Origin: Cladopsammia gracilis
Taxonomy: Eukaryota; Cnidaria; Anthozoa; Scleractinia; Dendrophylliidae
Assembly (NCBI GenBank): GCA_022457155.1
Contig: JAJGOT010000309.1
Span: 124,001 to 188,000 of the forward strand
Length of the DNA stretch: 64,000 nt
Direction of reading: 5' to 3'
In this document: one piece after another, positions 1 through 10,389 of the stretch
Numbering within the stretch: the first letter of the stretch is position 1
Layout: every line of letters begins with the position of its first letter
Made by a program: the position numbers and the translations under genes
Notes under the pieces: model-generated
The model's database searches: none
Seen by the model: only the letters and a program-made list of their open reading frames with translations
What the model was told of the DNA's origin: nothing

Positions 1-312
1 ACATTACAATACCCTCGTCACATTCCCCTTGCCTTAGTCCTCGAATAATCAAAAAGCACAAACTGGAAGATGTATGTAAAACAGTGTATAGAATATCAAT
101 TACTTAATAGAGTTACCATTCTTGTAAATCGTATTTCTTGACATTGCCACATGGCAATGTTATTTGCAATTCCCTTTGGGAATTCGAGATAGTTATATTG
201 CTCGTTTCCACGAGGTTCACCCACTTGACGCCATCAGTTACAAGCTCACTTCCCACCCGCTCCCCGCTCGCTATTATTCAATCAATTCAATTCAATTCAA
301 TTCAATCAATCA

Positions 313-346
<34 letters not shown>

Positions 347-720
347 TTATACCCTTATGTAGCTCTTCCTTAACCTCCAGGGAAGTTATTAGACTAACAC
401 GCACTTGGTTTGGAGAACATGTTTCCGGGCTTTTTGTTTTATACAGTGTTGATGATACTTATTGTAAAATGAATATTGTCTTGATTCGCACGAAATTAAA
501 TAAAGCTTGTACGACTGGTCGGCCTCTCCCTATACAGTTTTATTCATTTAGCAAGTCATAGACATGTATTCTATTCGGCTGAACGTAGTGAACGAGAATA
601 GAATACCGTGATATTTTAACGTGTATCAATAAAGTTTGCATTACATGACAATACCCTCGTCACATTCCCCTTGCCTTAGTCCTCGAATAATCAAATAGCA
701 CAAACTGGAAGACAAAATAG
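1..720. repeat. Pair of ~72-bp direct repeats flanking a gene-free block
   Basis: Bases 1-72 and about 646-718 are near-identical (ACCCTCGTCACATTCCCC... to ...CACAAACTGGAAGA). The 570 bp between them has no coding signal beyond a microsatellite. The motif reappears inverted near 8870-8950. This may be the end of a dispersed element, or a tandem duplication of one. Confidence 0.6.
274..346. repeat. AATTC/AATC microsatellite
   Basis: Short runs of TTCAA change into about eight AATC units. The open frames across it are repeat artefacts. Confidence 0.85.
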
Positions 721-1477
721 GTCTTAACATGGAAAACACACTGACAGCAGTCATTATTTTTAGCTTAGCTAAAAGAGACGACTTCGTCAATCTTATTTCT
801 ACATAATAAATCTGCCGGGTCGCGACAAAAAAGCGAAATTTTGATAATTAACATTATTCGATGGAATCGTACCTTGATTTAGGTTTCGAGTCTTCGATCA
901 ATAATGTATCACGTCTCGTGAACCTGAATATTTTCCCTTGAAAATCTACTCCATTAATCTTCGAAAGATGAAGGCGGACAGTTGGGCCATGGCGAGAACA
1001 GGTGGAGTACTTTTCATACATGTTTTTTCTCTCTCTCTCCTTCTACTCACAACGAATCAACGATCTCAATGCAAATTGGGCAAAAGAAAAACATGGGTAG
1101 TTTCTTGGTGTTGCGGATGGTGTGATAACCAAATGACGTAAAACAAAAGATTCAAAAGACACTGAACAATACTCACACCACAACACGAAAGCTAACCAAC
1201 AATGGCTTCCGCAAAACAAAGAAACACCCAAAACATATTTACCATCTTGCTTAGTCACATGAAAATCCCACTGAGGCCTTGTGGAATCATTCTGTTTTGC
1301 ATTTGAAATGAACAGAATGTTCCTCTTCGGAAAATAAATAATCGTGTTTTGATTTTGAAAACCTCACAAGGTGGAAAATAAGCATATTATTGACCTGTCC
1401 CTCGGGGATATGTGATATATTCCCCTCGTGGTGTATATCACATATCCACGAGGGACAGATCAATAACCCTCACTTAT
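721..1477. repeat. Dispersed repeat, left copy, ending in a fold-back
   Basis: This block is matched in inverted orientation by about 8213-8890. For example, the GAAAGATGAAGGCG...TTGGGCCATGGCGAG region near 965-995 is the reverse complement of about 8580-8620. Its end, 1387-1477, is a hairpin: TTGACCTGTCCCTCG on the left pairs with CGAGGGACAGATCAA on the right. No coding signal is seen. It is probably a non-autonomous element. Confidence 0.6.
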
Positions 1478-1797
1478 TTATCCATGACGAGGTCTGGTAT
1501 CAATATATATATATTTTTTTAAATCACCCTTCATTACATTATACGATAGCAAAAACATATTCCTAACAAATTTCTAACTTGTGATATAGCGAAGCAAATT
1601 TTATAGCACAGAGGATGTTTGTTTTATCATGATTGTATAGTTAATATAAAAAGTTGTAGGAAAAGTGCATTTCGACTAAATAAAGTTTAATTTATCTGAA
1701 ATAAACTTAAATTACTCACTTTTCAGTAGTCCTGTGTCTTTTCTGGTCGTTTCTACCCGGAAAACAATGCATTCGATTCTTAAACAGCCAGCATTCA

Positions 1798-2148
1798 TAA
1801 AGTCTTGGTAACCAAGCGTATTTTTTTGAATCCGAGGCGCGGACGCTAAACACTCGGTGTTAACTGATAATAGACAAATTCGGCTAACGCATTGTTGTAC
1901 CCAATTTCAACCTTTTGGGATTAGAACTCTTTGTTCGTCATATTTCCATATCAATGAAGCATTGACATGGAAATTATATGGAAATAATAATATAAATATA
2001 ATACAAAGGATCTTATTCCCAGAAGGTCTGAATTGGGTACAACAATGCGTTAGCCGAATTTGTCTTTTGCTTTCTTTAAGTCTTGGTAACCAAGCGGTTT
2101 TCTTTTTCGAACCCGAGGCGCGGGCGCTATGCACTAGGTGTTGACTGG
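1798..2148. repeat. ~70-bp direct repeats flanking a MITE
   Basis: About 1798-1868 and 2078-2148 are diverged direct copies (TCTTGGTAACCAAGCG ... GAGGCGCGG/GCGCT ... GGTGTTRACTG). They bracket the palindromic element at 1872-2065. They are far longer than a normal target duplication, so they are either part of a composite element or a separate duplication. Confidence 0.6.
1872..2065. mobile_element. MITE with long terminal inverted repeats
   Basis: The left arm starts AGACAAATTCGGCTAACGC and the right arm ends with its reverse complement. The inverted repeat extends, with mismatches, through most of the 194 bp. No ORF is present. It is a non-autonomous DNA transposon or fold-back element. 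Confidence 0.75.
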
Positions 2149-2152
2149 TCAA

Positions 2153-2465
2153 GCCCAAATCATACCGTCCAGAAGGACGTGGGACACCTTATTGAGACTT
2201 ATATAATGGAGTAACTGATTAGCTTTCAGTTGAGGTTAGGGGAGCAGTTTAGGACTAAGCAACCCGAGAATCTAGGTGATACAGTGGTACGGTAGGCTAT
2301 GTAAGCCTAAGCCTAGCTGAGGTCACAGGTTCAATCCTGAGTGGGGATTTTAGATTTTCTTTTTTACACTTAAAAATTTATTGAAAATAAAATCTAAGTG
2401 TCGACATTACGTTATATAAGTTTCAATAAGGTGTCCGACGTCCTTCTGGACGGAATGATTTAGGC
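2153..2465. mobile_element. TIR element containing a tRNA-like segment
   Basis: Arms at about 2157-2206 and 2412-2461 are inverted copies (AAATCAT.CCGTCCAGAAGG and so on, about 50 bp with few mismatches). Between them, 2273-2347 has a B-box-like GGTTCAATCCT and an A-box-like TAGGTGATACAGTGG, so the core may be tRNA-derived. The anticodon arm is not convincing. No protein is encoded. Confidence 0.65.
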
Positions 2466-2985
2466 ACAACCGTGTTGACTCATAAAACCCACTGGGTAGG
2501 AAACAAATCGAACCATCTCCATATATGGAAGCAAATGGTGGCCAGTCCTGGGCGGTCTAAAGTGGAACAAAATTGGAACTAAGTTGGCGCGAGAAACCTG
2601 GAAACCAAGTAGTCCGGGGGTTTCCTAGGTGGAGCAAAGTGACAGTTTTGATTTTCCGAAAATATTTTTGGGGAGTTTAAGGATTACTTCACTTCAAAAA
2701 GGAATTCGCGCTATTTTAAACTGCGTTCCAGTAGTTTCAATTTGTTTAGTTTGTCTGCTGTTATGTGAATGGATTGTGTCCAGGAGCTGAATTTGTACGA
2801 ATGGCTTTAAACTTCAAACAGAGGAAGGAAACTTAACCGTCGTATGTTCACTTTCTCCCCAAAACCTATAATTTTATCATTTGACGTTGTTGTGTTGCAG
2901 GGAAAGGCAAAGAAATGTAGCAAAATGCAAAAGGCACGTGCATAGGCATTGTTTCTGCTAATTAACAATTATTGGATGAGGTTGA
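2466..2985. other. Gene-free; 2720-2960 is a decayed copy of the spacer sequence
   Basis: About 2720-2960 aligns by eye with 28050-28257 and 38690-38825 (shared landmarks TTTGTTTAGTTTGTCT, TTAACCGTCGT, TCTCCCCAAAACCTAT). It is therefore a remnant of the same duplicated spacer. The rest shows nothing recognisable. Confidence 0.5.
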
Positions 2986-3090
2986 GCATGATAGCGATAA
3001 TTATCAAGGCCAAAGTTTGTGTTATCTGCCGAAGCCGAAGGCTGAGGCGGATAACACAAACTGAGGCCTTGATAATTATCGCTATCATGC
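2986..3090. mobile_element. Short fold-back MITE
   Basis: GCATGATAGCGATAATTATC at the left is mirrored by its exact reverse complement at 3071-3090. The arms continue (GTTTGTGTTATC / GATAACACAAAC) around a short GAAGCCGAAGGCTGAG centre. Overlapping open frames on both strands are the palindrome read twice. Confidence 0.8.
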
Positions 3091-3207
3091 GAAAACCGAA
3101 TCCAGTAATTGTTTTATTATGCATATTCCTGAGCTGCACTTGTAAAGACAAGAGCGCGCACAAAAAAGTGATCAATGCACAGCAGTCAACTTGTAAGTAA
3201 ACAACTT

Positions 3208-3289
3208 ACGTCACTTCTGCATGCGTAAAACTATTGTCTGTAGGTATGACGTCACTTCTGCATGCATAAAACTATTGTCTGTAGGTATG
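3208..3289. repeat. 41-bp tandem duplication
   Basis: Two adjacent copies (3208-3248 and 3249-3289) share ACGTCACTTCTGCATGC...CTGTAGGTATG, with one mismatch seen. Confidence 0.85.
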
Positions 3290-4289
3290 ACGTAACAGAA
3301 ACAGCAAGCAATAATTAGCTGCGTGCTTATAGCCAATCAAAATCGAGCTAGTGACACCAATGTATAATAATAAAACTTATTGTACTGATGTGCCATTTTC
3401 GCTGCCTTCGCCGTCGTAGTTGCTTTTAGTTGTTGCTTGTTTGTTTATTAGGGAACTTAAAATTAAAAAGTCCCTAACAAACAAACAAAGAACTACGCGA
3501 AAAGGCCATTACTCTATGGAGAAGTTGGACAATTTGGGTTAAGAACAATATATTTTTTAACCTTTTCTTTCATTTGTGGTATTGTAACTTGAGCGAAAAC
3601 TGCAAAGTCCGTTATCAAGCTTATTTAGTCTATTTACTTTTGAACAGTGTTAAAGCGTGGATGAAACAGCCTAAATGCAACAAAGCGGCAAAGAAAACGA
3701 GACAACAGACCTAGATGCAGAAAAAGTCATGCGGATTTTTAATTCTGTCCTTTAAAAATAGGGAAGGAACATCTTCCGGTGACATTTTCGCCTCAATCAT
3801 CCCAGTTGTAAGCTCTGGGGCTCGGATTCGGGGTTTCGGGTTTGGGGTTTGGTAAAGCGGAGGGCGAGAGCTTGCAACGATGTCTCAGAAATTTGAATGC
3901 CGCCCCAAATACTTCCAGTGGCTCCCCGCTGTCCGAACTGTCAGAATTTGTCCAATCAGCGCAAACCGGAACCGAGCGTTGATGTAAACAAAGATGAAAA
4001 ATAAAAATAGTGTTGGTGACGCAACACACTTTTTGACAGCCAGACTGTCCGCTTCTAAGAATTCTCTGTTTTTTTAGTATCTTTTTAACAAAATTAAAAT
4101 TAAGTTTTTCCAAACTCTCTGCTTTCACTAGTCTGAAAGTGTTTCTTTTTAAATGCGTGTTTATAATTCTGTGCCGATAGCGAGATGTTTATATTGAAAA
4201 GGTTTCAAATTACTTTCGGACTTCGGTGAGCGAACGAATGCAAGAATAAATCAACTAAAACGTCACCGGCCAAAACACTAGAGCCCTTT
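3290..4289. other. Gene-free stretch
   Basis: It contains a small hairpin around a TTAGGGAACTTAAAATTAAAAAGTCC core (about 3443-3490). A 111-codon minus-strand open frame at 3793-4128 has no recognisable domain, and its end is low-complexity PNPKPETPNPSP. Nothing here supports a gene call. Confidence 0.4.
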
Positions 4290-4550
4290 CGATAGCCGTT
4301 GAAATGGCTGGAAATCTTTTATCTAAACAGATACTAATAATAACATTAACCGATCAAACGGCTGAATATTTTTTTCCCAACGGATAACCCTAGCCGTTCG
4401 AATGGCTGAGGATGTTTTATGAACGGCTAGTAGCAGCCGCTCGAACGGCTGAATATTTTTTTCAGTTAATGGCTAATCATGGCCGTTCGAACGGCCTCCT
4501 ACCGTTCCTGAACGGCTGATGAACGGGAACGACTCGAACGGAAAGCCCTT
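4290..4550. repeat. Degenerate AACGGCT/AGCCGTT repeat cluster
   Basis: AACGGCT and its reverse complement AGCCGTT recur many times, often followed by GAATATTTTTTT. It looks like a decayed satellite or a fold-back interior. Confidence 0.65.
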
Positions 4551-4556
4551 AGTATC

Positions 4557-4925
4557 AGGGGTGGCGAATGGTACCTTCAAAATCGCGGGTCTCGGAAAAT
4601 TTTGGTCCAGTCTCGAAATCTCGGCAGTTTTTGTTTTAAGTCTCAAAGTCTCGTTTGGCTGGTTCTTTTTCTGTCTCGGAGTCTCGGATTTTTTTCCTTA
4701 AGGTCTCGGAGTCTCGGATACTTTTGCCAAGCATTCTCGTTCTTCATCCTTGTTTGTTGTTTCATAGGTGAATCGGATATTTTTGGCACTAAGTCTTGGG
4801 CTCGGTTTTTTCCCGCATTGGGTCTCGAGCTCGGATTTTATAACGTAGCTGCGGTCGTGGTCTCGGATTTTGAAACAAGGGTCTCGGCGTCTCGGCGAGT
4901 CTCGGATTTACCATTCGCCACCCCT
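4557..4925. mobile_element. Non-autonomous DNA transposon with 17-bp TIR
   Basis: TIRs are AGGGGTGGCGAATGGTA at 4557 and its exact reverse complement ending at 4925. AGTATC flanks both ends (4551-4556 and 4926-4931), a 6-bp target duplication. The interior is a degenerate GGTCTCGGA repeat. The TIR start resembles hAT-type ends, but the duplication is 6 bp rather than 8, so the superfamily is left open. Confidence 0.8.
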
Positions 4926-4931
4926 AGTATC

Positions 4932-5365
4932 GTTTTCGCGTGAGAGGTCACAAATGCTGGTCGATAATTTTCTCGGCTGATCCAAAACAGACTGAAACTT
5001 CGCCGATCTTAACTCTTCATTGGAGACACCGGCAACAGAAGCCGCAGACGTTCCAATACTTCTGGCTTCTGCTACCTGGTCGTCGATGATGCTTTGTAAC
5101 GGACAGACAACCAACACTGTTTGATGCTGCCTCGTTTCAATATTTGCAGCCGCGGCAGCAAACAGTTGAAATATTAATATAAAGCTTTTGCCATAGCCCG
5201 TAGGCAAAACAGCGAGGACATCGCTACCTTTAATTAGTGCTTCAACTGCTTGACGTTGCTCGGGTTTCAATTCCACAGGAAACTTCAGATATTTAGAAAA
5301 ATTCTTGTTAATTTTTCTTATAAATTTGCGAAAATTGTTTAATGATATTATTGGTTACACCTATT
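4932..5365 (-). pseudogene. RecQ/DEAD-like helicase N-terminal fragment
   Basis: The minus-strand frame from about 5276 down reads LKPEQRQAVEALIKGSDVL, then AVLPTGYGKS (Walker A) and VLVVCPLQSIIDDQ (motif Ia region). This is the first part of a RecQ-type SF2 helicase domain. The frame stays open upstream to about 5365 without a clear start. After motif Ia the similarity fades, and the DEAH box and all later motifs are missing. The 369-bp element at 4557-4925 lies immediately downstream. RecQ-like fragments are often mobile or multicopy in cnidarian genomes. I read it as a truncated pseudogene; an exon of a larger gene is less likely. Confidence 0.6.
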
Positions 5366-5948
5366 GTATCTTACCATGTGGTTTACATTTAAATTTTATA
5401 TCCAGAATCAAAAGATATATTGAACCACATTGTAACACTTCTGAATAGACAGCAAGGATATACTTCTGAAAAAGTTTGCAGACTCTAGGAGTACAAGAGG
5501 GAACCAATGAGAAGCAAACCCCATGATCACTTGTAAGACTACGCGTGTCTCGCGCTTTTCACCGGTTACTTGCTGCGCCTCTGTTTGTTAGCGAGACAAC
5601 AATTCAGTAGCGGATCTGTAGGAAAGGGATCTTCCTTATTCGGAAAAGGAAACAAGGCCGGAACACCTCTCCGCGTCCCCTTCCCATTTCGTATAACATC
5701 AGTATATATAAACATACCAAAATATTGATCCCTCAGACGAGACATTTGCTCCGGGCGTATGCGCTATTGTTTTTGCTTTTGGATTTCTATTGTTTTGGCT
5801 TTTGTTTTAGTTTTAAGAACGGTATGCATAACTAATGAAGGGGGTTATACGAAAATCTTTCCGATATCAATACTATCTTACTTGTTTATGTAACCTTCAA
5901 GCGGGGTTTCCTTGATATAGCCGTGATTCTTTCCTTCTGATTTCCCTC
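5366..5948. other. Gene-free; 5540-5700 is a repeat shared with the spacers
   Basis: About 5540-5700 recurs at 52815-52980 and 61740-61910 (landmarks CACCGGTTACTTGCT, GCGCCTCTGTTTGTT, AAACAAGGCCG, TTCCCATTTCGTATAAC). No coding signal is seen. Confidence 0.55.
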
Positions 5949-5956
5949 GTTCTTAC

Positions 5957-6041
5957 CGCTAGGCCATGCACTGACAGACGAGCAAGCGAATGTAAGCACG
6001 ATGCCGACAAAAGGAAGCCAAAATGCACTCAGTCGAAGCAT
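5957..6041 (-). CDS. Candidate signal-peptide first exon (orphan)
   Basis: An ATG at 6041 opens MLRLSAFWLPFVGIVLTFAC, followed by SSVSA-W. This is a short basic start, a hydrophobic core and a small-x-small cleavage site. The frame meets GCG|GTAAGA at 5957/5956, a strong 5' splice site, after 85 coding bases (phase 1). An in-frame upstream ATG at 6107 would add 22 residues. No following exon was recognised at lower coordinates, where a helicase fragment and repeats lie. It could be the first exon of a secreted or membrane protein, a stranded exon from an old duplication, or chance. Confidence 0.3.
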
Positions 6042-6799
6042 CGTGCGGCTGAAAAGTGCAAAATGACGGCGGTTTATTCTCTCAAACCAAAGCAAATTTC
6101 CCACCAAAATGTTTACTAGATTCCATTGTGCCGGTTAAAATGAGTTAGAACAGGATACAACGCTTAAAGCGATGGTCGAACTCCGACAAGCCTTTATACG
6201 AAATTGCTCACTTTAAGGTCAAAATGACGGTACTTTTTGAAAATTATCAAACTATTTTAATGCTTCAAGATAAAATAATAACCATAGTACTGGAATCCGA
6301 GTGTGGATTCCAGAAAAGTAACTTAGAATTGCGCGAAATTTTGATTTTTTTTTTTTTTTCAAAAAATGACCTTTTTGCTATGATTTTAGGGTCAAATTGG
6401 GAGCCTGGTGACGAGTGAAAATACTATATAAGTAAATGCCACCCAATTTTTTGCCATGTCAGTGAAATACTTAATAGGATTTCTCCCACCGTGAAAAAAT
6501 CATATCTAGACGCATGTGAAGATATTAATTTTATCTTCATTGTGAAAGAGCGAGCTAAAAGATGATGGTCTATAGTCGAAACATCTAACGATCGTCCTCG
6601 GAAATCTTCGGACACCTTCGACAATCATCGGAAACTTTCGGAAAATGATCTGAAACGTTCGTAGAACCTTGTTAAAGTATTCGGATAATTTTCCAAAATT
6701 TTTGGAAATCTTCGGAAAATCTTCGTAATTAATGTCATTTATATAATAAACAAAATAACACGTCGCAGCTTGGAGATATGAAATTGCTCTTATCTTGTT
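6042..6799. other. Gene-free; 6590-6799 resembles the 3' flank of the receptor genes
   Basis: From about 6590 the sequence matches 17290-17470 in outline (TCGGAAA runs, then GAGATATGAAATTGCTCTT and CAATATCTCACTC). This suggests the decayed downstream flank of a fifth receptor unit. The rest shows nothing. Confidence 0.4.
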
Positions 6800-6932
6800 C
6801 AACTCAATATCTCACTCGTTCGCTCGATATCGAGTCGATATCTCACTCGTCAGCTCGATATCGACTCGATATCTCACACGTTCGCTCGATATCAAGTCGA
6901 TATCTCACTCGTTCGCTCGATATCGAGTCGAA
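6800..6932. repeat. 31-bp tandem repeat, about four units
   Basis: The unit is GATATCTCACTCGTTCGCTC plus GATATCGAGTC. It expands a CAATATCTCACTC motif that is single-copy at 17461, 42090 and 55424. Confidence 0.85.
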
Positions 6933-6949
6933 CATCTCTACGCACCCTT

Positions 6950-7215
6950 GTATTACCTTCTTTATTACATCCATTTTGAAATCACTGGTGATCCTTGCAA
7001 TCTGATTGGCTCTCAGCAGTGCGATTTATTCCCGAATCGCACCATTTTTTGCTCAAAATCGCATCTTTTTCTCAGCAGTGCGATTTATTCCCAAATCGCA
7101 CTATTTTTTCCTCTAAATCTCATCTACAAGGCGCATCAATATTGGTACTGACTAAAATCCTGTATTTGGGCGATTAAATTGTGCGATTACAAAATGGATG
7201 TAATAAAGTAGTAAT
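6950..7215. mobile_element. Fold-back element with an internal 66-bp duplication
   Basis: CTTTATTACATCCATTTTG near 6960 is mirrored by CAAAATGGATGTAATAAAG near 7192-7210. Inside, CTCAGCAGTGCGATTTATTC occurs twice, at about 7012 and 7072. No coding role is seen. Confidence 0.6.
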
Positions 7216-8060
7216 TGAACTTTGTGCTGTGCAATTTTGGTCTGAAATCAAACTTGTGGTTTCAAATCGAACTCGCGCTGAGCGCTCGTTCGATTTTGAA
7301 ATCACACGTATCATTTCAGACCAAATTGCACTCCACTCATTTTCCTGAATTACCATTATATGTAGCATCCAAATTCATTAAATGAATCCTTCAAAATAAC
7401 GACCAATATTACAAATTAGCCTGTAAGATAATTAATCAACATGGGATTCACAATAATGGTCTAAATAGTAGAATTCATATAAGCAGGTTATATATTAAAG
7501 TCACATCCAGAAGTTACCGTAGGCGTGAATTTTCCCATATGTACAAACCTTTCATTGTCTTTACGATTTTTACTTTTCAGTTTTGATTTACAAACTAAAG
7601 AAACTCCTGAAATTATAAATTTTTTAGGGTAACAAAACGTACTGTTTTTGGTGCGAGGCTGGAGAGAAGAGAAGAAAGAAAACTGAGCGGAAAGTCTGTG
7701 GGAGGCACGAAAACAAAAAGGAGAGGGAGTGAGATTTCCAAGCTGGCGGGGAACGGAAGAAATGGAAAAAAATCATTTTTCAACGTTAACGAAGTTTACT
7801 AATTTGCAATAGGAAAACTGCAAATAGACAGGTAGCTACCTGGGAAGTGCGACTCCCGAGAAGGCCAGACTACAAAGAAAGGAGCAGAATCAGAGAATAA
7901 AAGGTACAAACAAGTGACTGTATTTTTGCAACGGACCACCGTAACGAAATAGAAGCACAGGATCCTGTAGTAAAGGATCTAATCAGCTTTAAAATAATGA
8001 AACGATTTGATAAAAAAGCAAGGCTGATAAACAATATGGAAACGACTATATTTGTAAAAT
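7216..8060. other. Gene-free; partly decayed receptor 3' flank
   Basis: About 7780-7920 parallels 42115-42225 and 55440-55550 (CAACGTT..CGAAGTTTA, TTTGCAATAGG, AGAATCAGAGAATAAAAGG). It therefore belongs to the oldest duplicated unit. No gene was found. Confidence 0.45.
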
Positions 8061-8068
8061 ATCCAATA

Positions 8069-8097
8069 TTTCGAAAGGCACAGCCTTTCTTCTTCAG
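8069..8097 (-). ncRNA. Hammerhead-ribozyme-like core (Penelope-type)
   Basis: On the minus strand: CTGAAGA (matches CUGANGA), then GAAAGGC-TGT-GCCTTTC (a perfect 7-bp stem II), then GAAA. These are the invariant hammerhead blocks in the right order and spacing. Hammerhead motifs are known in the terminal repeats of Penelope-like retroelements, and such fragments occur elsewhere in this window. Stems I and III were not resolved, so activity is unproven. Confidence 0.45.
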
Positions 8098-8212
8098 GGT
8101 CTTACAGATAATGACTCGTAAGGAAAAAAACGTTATAATTTTAAATATGAAAGGGGCGGGGGATTAAATATGATACTACATGTATAACAACATAAACTAT
8201 AGGTATGTAAGG

Positions 8213-8332
8213 GTTATTGACCTGTCCTCGGGAATATGTGATATATTCCCCTCGTGGCATACCCGAGGGTGTAGCCCGAGGGAACGCCACGAGGGGGATA
8301 TATCACATATCCCCGAGGGACAGGTCAATAAC
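8213..8332. mobile_element. Fold-back MITE related to 1387-1477
   Basis: GTTATTGACCTGTCCTCGGG at the left is mirrored by CCCGAGGGACAGGTCAATAAC at the right. The centre holds a second small inverted repeat (ACCCGAGGGTGTAGCCCGAGGG). Confidence 0.75.
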
Positions 8333-8904
8333 ATGCTTATTTTTTACCTTGTGAGGTGTTCTAAAACAAAGAAACTATTAAGTTTTCGGAGAGTAACATT
8401 CCATTCAATTCAAATGCAAAAAAGCATGATTCCGCAAGGCCGCATTGGGATCACGGCACATGACGAAGCGAGACGGTAAACATGTTTTGCTTTTGCCAAA
8501 TTTGTATCACGGAGCACGTTGCTTCGTTATGAGTAGAAGGAGGGAGAGAGAGAAGAAAATGTATGAACAGTACTCGTGGTCTCGCCATGGCCCAACTTCT
8601 CGCCTTCATCTTTCGTAGATCAATGGAGTGGTTGCGGTGTGTTTTCCAATGGAAATCGGCGGAAGCATATTCAGGTTCAAGCGTAAAACGAGGCGTCATA
8701 CATTATTGAAGAGCCAAAACCTGAATCGAGGTACGATACCATCGAATAATGTTATTAACATTTCGCTTTTTGGTTGCGACCAGCAAGTTAATTACGTATG
8801 AAAAAGATTGATGAAGTTGTGTTTTTATGTAAACAAAAACATATTGACCGATGCTAGAGTGTTTTCCTTGTTATGCCCTATTTTGTCTTCCCGTTTGTGT
8901 TATT
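8333..8904. repeat. Inverted copy of the 721-1310 repeat
   Basis: The block matches 721-1310 in reverse complement, including CTCGCCATGGCCCAA at about 8580 and the strand-swapped CAAACTGGAAGACAAAATAG near 8880. The two copies lie about 7 kb apart. Confidence 0.6.
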
Positions 8905-9040
8905 CTATAATGAGGGGAAAAAGTCGAGGGGACTAAGGCGAGGGGAATATGCCGAGGGGAATATGTCGAGTGGAATATGTCGGGGGAATATGTTGGGGGG
9001 AATATGTTCGGAGGAACATGACGAGGGGAATATATAATCC
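8905..9040. repeat. Minisatellite based on CGAGGGGAATATGT
   Basis: At least seven imperfect units of about 13-18 bp (CGAGGGGAATATG / CGGGGGAATATGT variants). The open frame across it is a repeat artefact. Confidence 0.75.
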
Positions 9041-9569
9041 TTTGTTTTGCTATTGTTATCAGCTATTGTTTTCAGCCCCGCCTCTCCCCTGTTACAATCA
9101 AAGCCGCACCCAGCTTTTCAGACACTGTAATGAACAGGGTTATGTGATATATTCCCCTGAAAAGAAAAAAGAAAACTGGGCTTGGTGTAAAATAAGTACG
9201 GCCGGCCTAGCACGCTCAAGGTGCCCGCATTGATTTTAAGGTCATTCAATTTTGGAAAATATTCTACAGTCGACCGATGAATTCATTGCTAGGTGGGTAT
9301 TACCTGTTAGTATATACTGAAACAGTGGATAGCATTGTTGGCGCGTTCTGATTGGCTACTAAAACTCGGAATAGCAAGTGCTATTCACCTCCCAGCAATT
9401 TGCGCGCGAAAATTGTAATCGTTCACAGGAATAAATGAGTTAAAAAGCATCATTTTCGTTATATTATCTCACTGTTTCAGTTTATACTAAATATAGTTGT
9501 TAATTATGAAAAACGATTAGAAAAGAAGAAAAAAAAAGAAAATTCCAAGGGATGTTCGTCTCCAGCGCA
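9041..9569. other. Relic of receptor 3' flank
   Basis: About 9190-9300 parallels 17585-17625 with 17945-18010, and 42235-42340 (CTCAAGGTRCCCG.ATTGATTT, AATTTTGGAAAA, CGACCG.TGA). About 9300-9500 is an insertion without coding signal. Confidence 0.5.
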
Positions 9570-9700
9570 TCACTCTGTGGAAGTTGTTCCTGCAATGCTA
9601 CTCAACTGGGTGCCAATGTTGTTCAAGATCTCGGTGTCTTGTGGTTCTCTCGCCGGTGCAACACTCAGTGTTGGGTAGCAGCATATCATTGTTCTTATAG
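9570..9700 (-). pseudogene. Relic of a fifth GPCR copy (C-terminal tail only)
   Basis: The minus strand reads VAPAREPQDTEILNNIGTQL followed by SSIAGTTSTE and a TGA. This matches the tail of copy B residue by residue, including the stop position. Just upstream, an indel breaks the ICCNSTSFA segment. Beyond about 9700 the sequence leaves the gene, so TM6-TM7 and all earlier exons are absent. It shows that the array once extended further left. Confidence 0.8.
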
Positions 9701-10389
9701 CCCTAATGCATTGTGGCATCAGTACTGATGGCAATCACAAGCTAATCTGGTCAGTTAAGTTTAACAACTACAAAATACCTTGCTACTTCATTTTCCACAC
9801 AAAGCTCACCTGACAAAACTAATGTCAAACTTAAACAAACGCCGACCTTCAATAAAACGGACGCAGTGAACTTAAAAAACGAATGCGATCTTAAAAAAAA
9901 ATGTTGAACTTGCAAAACGAATGTCAAACTTAAACAAACGCCGATCTTCAATAAAACGGACATTGAACTTGAAAAACGATTGCGATCCTAAAAAAAAAAA
10001 CAAATGTAGAACTTGTAAAACGAATGCCAAACTTAAACAAACTTCGACCTTAAAAATGAACGTCCAGTATTAACAAAACTAATGTTGAACTTCAAGAGTC
10101 TGACCCACCCAGTTTGCATTGCGCGCTTCTCTTATTGTTATGATACGGCTCTATTCCATATTTGGGCAAGCATATCACCTCTTGCACGAGTGAATTTCTC
10201 ATCTACATTCGGGAGCCCTGAAAATGGCGGATGAACCAACGAAGGCGCGCAATGCAAACAGATTCTTTAAAAAACGAACGTCCGGCATGAACAAAACCAA
10301 TGTTGAACTTGGAAAACGAATGGTAGATTTGAACAAAACGAATGTTGAAAAAAATGAAAGACAAATTGCATTTTGATGAGAAAAACGCG
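9701..10389. repeat. Minisatellite of ACTTAAAAAACGAATG-type units
   Basis: Between 9800 and 10090, and again at 10265-10350, motifs such as AAACGAATGTTGAACTT and CTTAAACAAACGCCGA recur, with a higher-order period of about 100 bp (9820 and 9925). About 10100-10260 is unrelated and shows nothing. No gene was found. Confidence 0.65.

Noticed and set aside
3793..4128. 111-codon minus-strand ORF
   Set aside because: No domain, low-complexity end, no splice or start support.
6800..6932. CRISPR-like array
   Set aside because: The 31-bp units are contiguous without unique spacers, in eukaryotic DNA.
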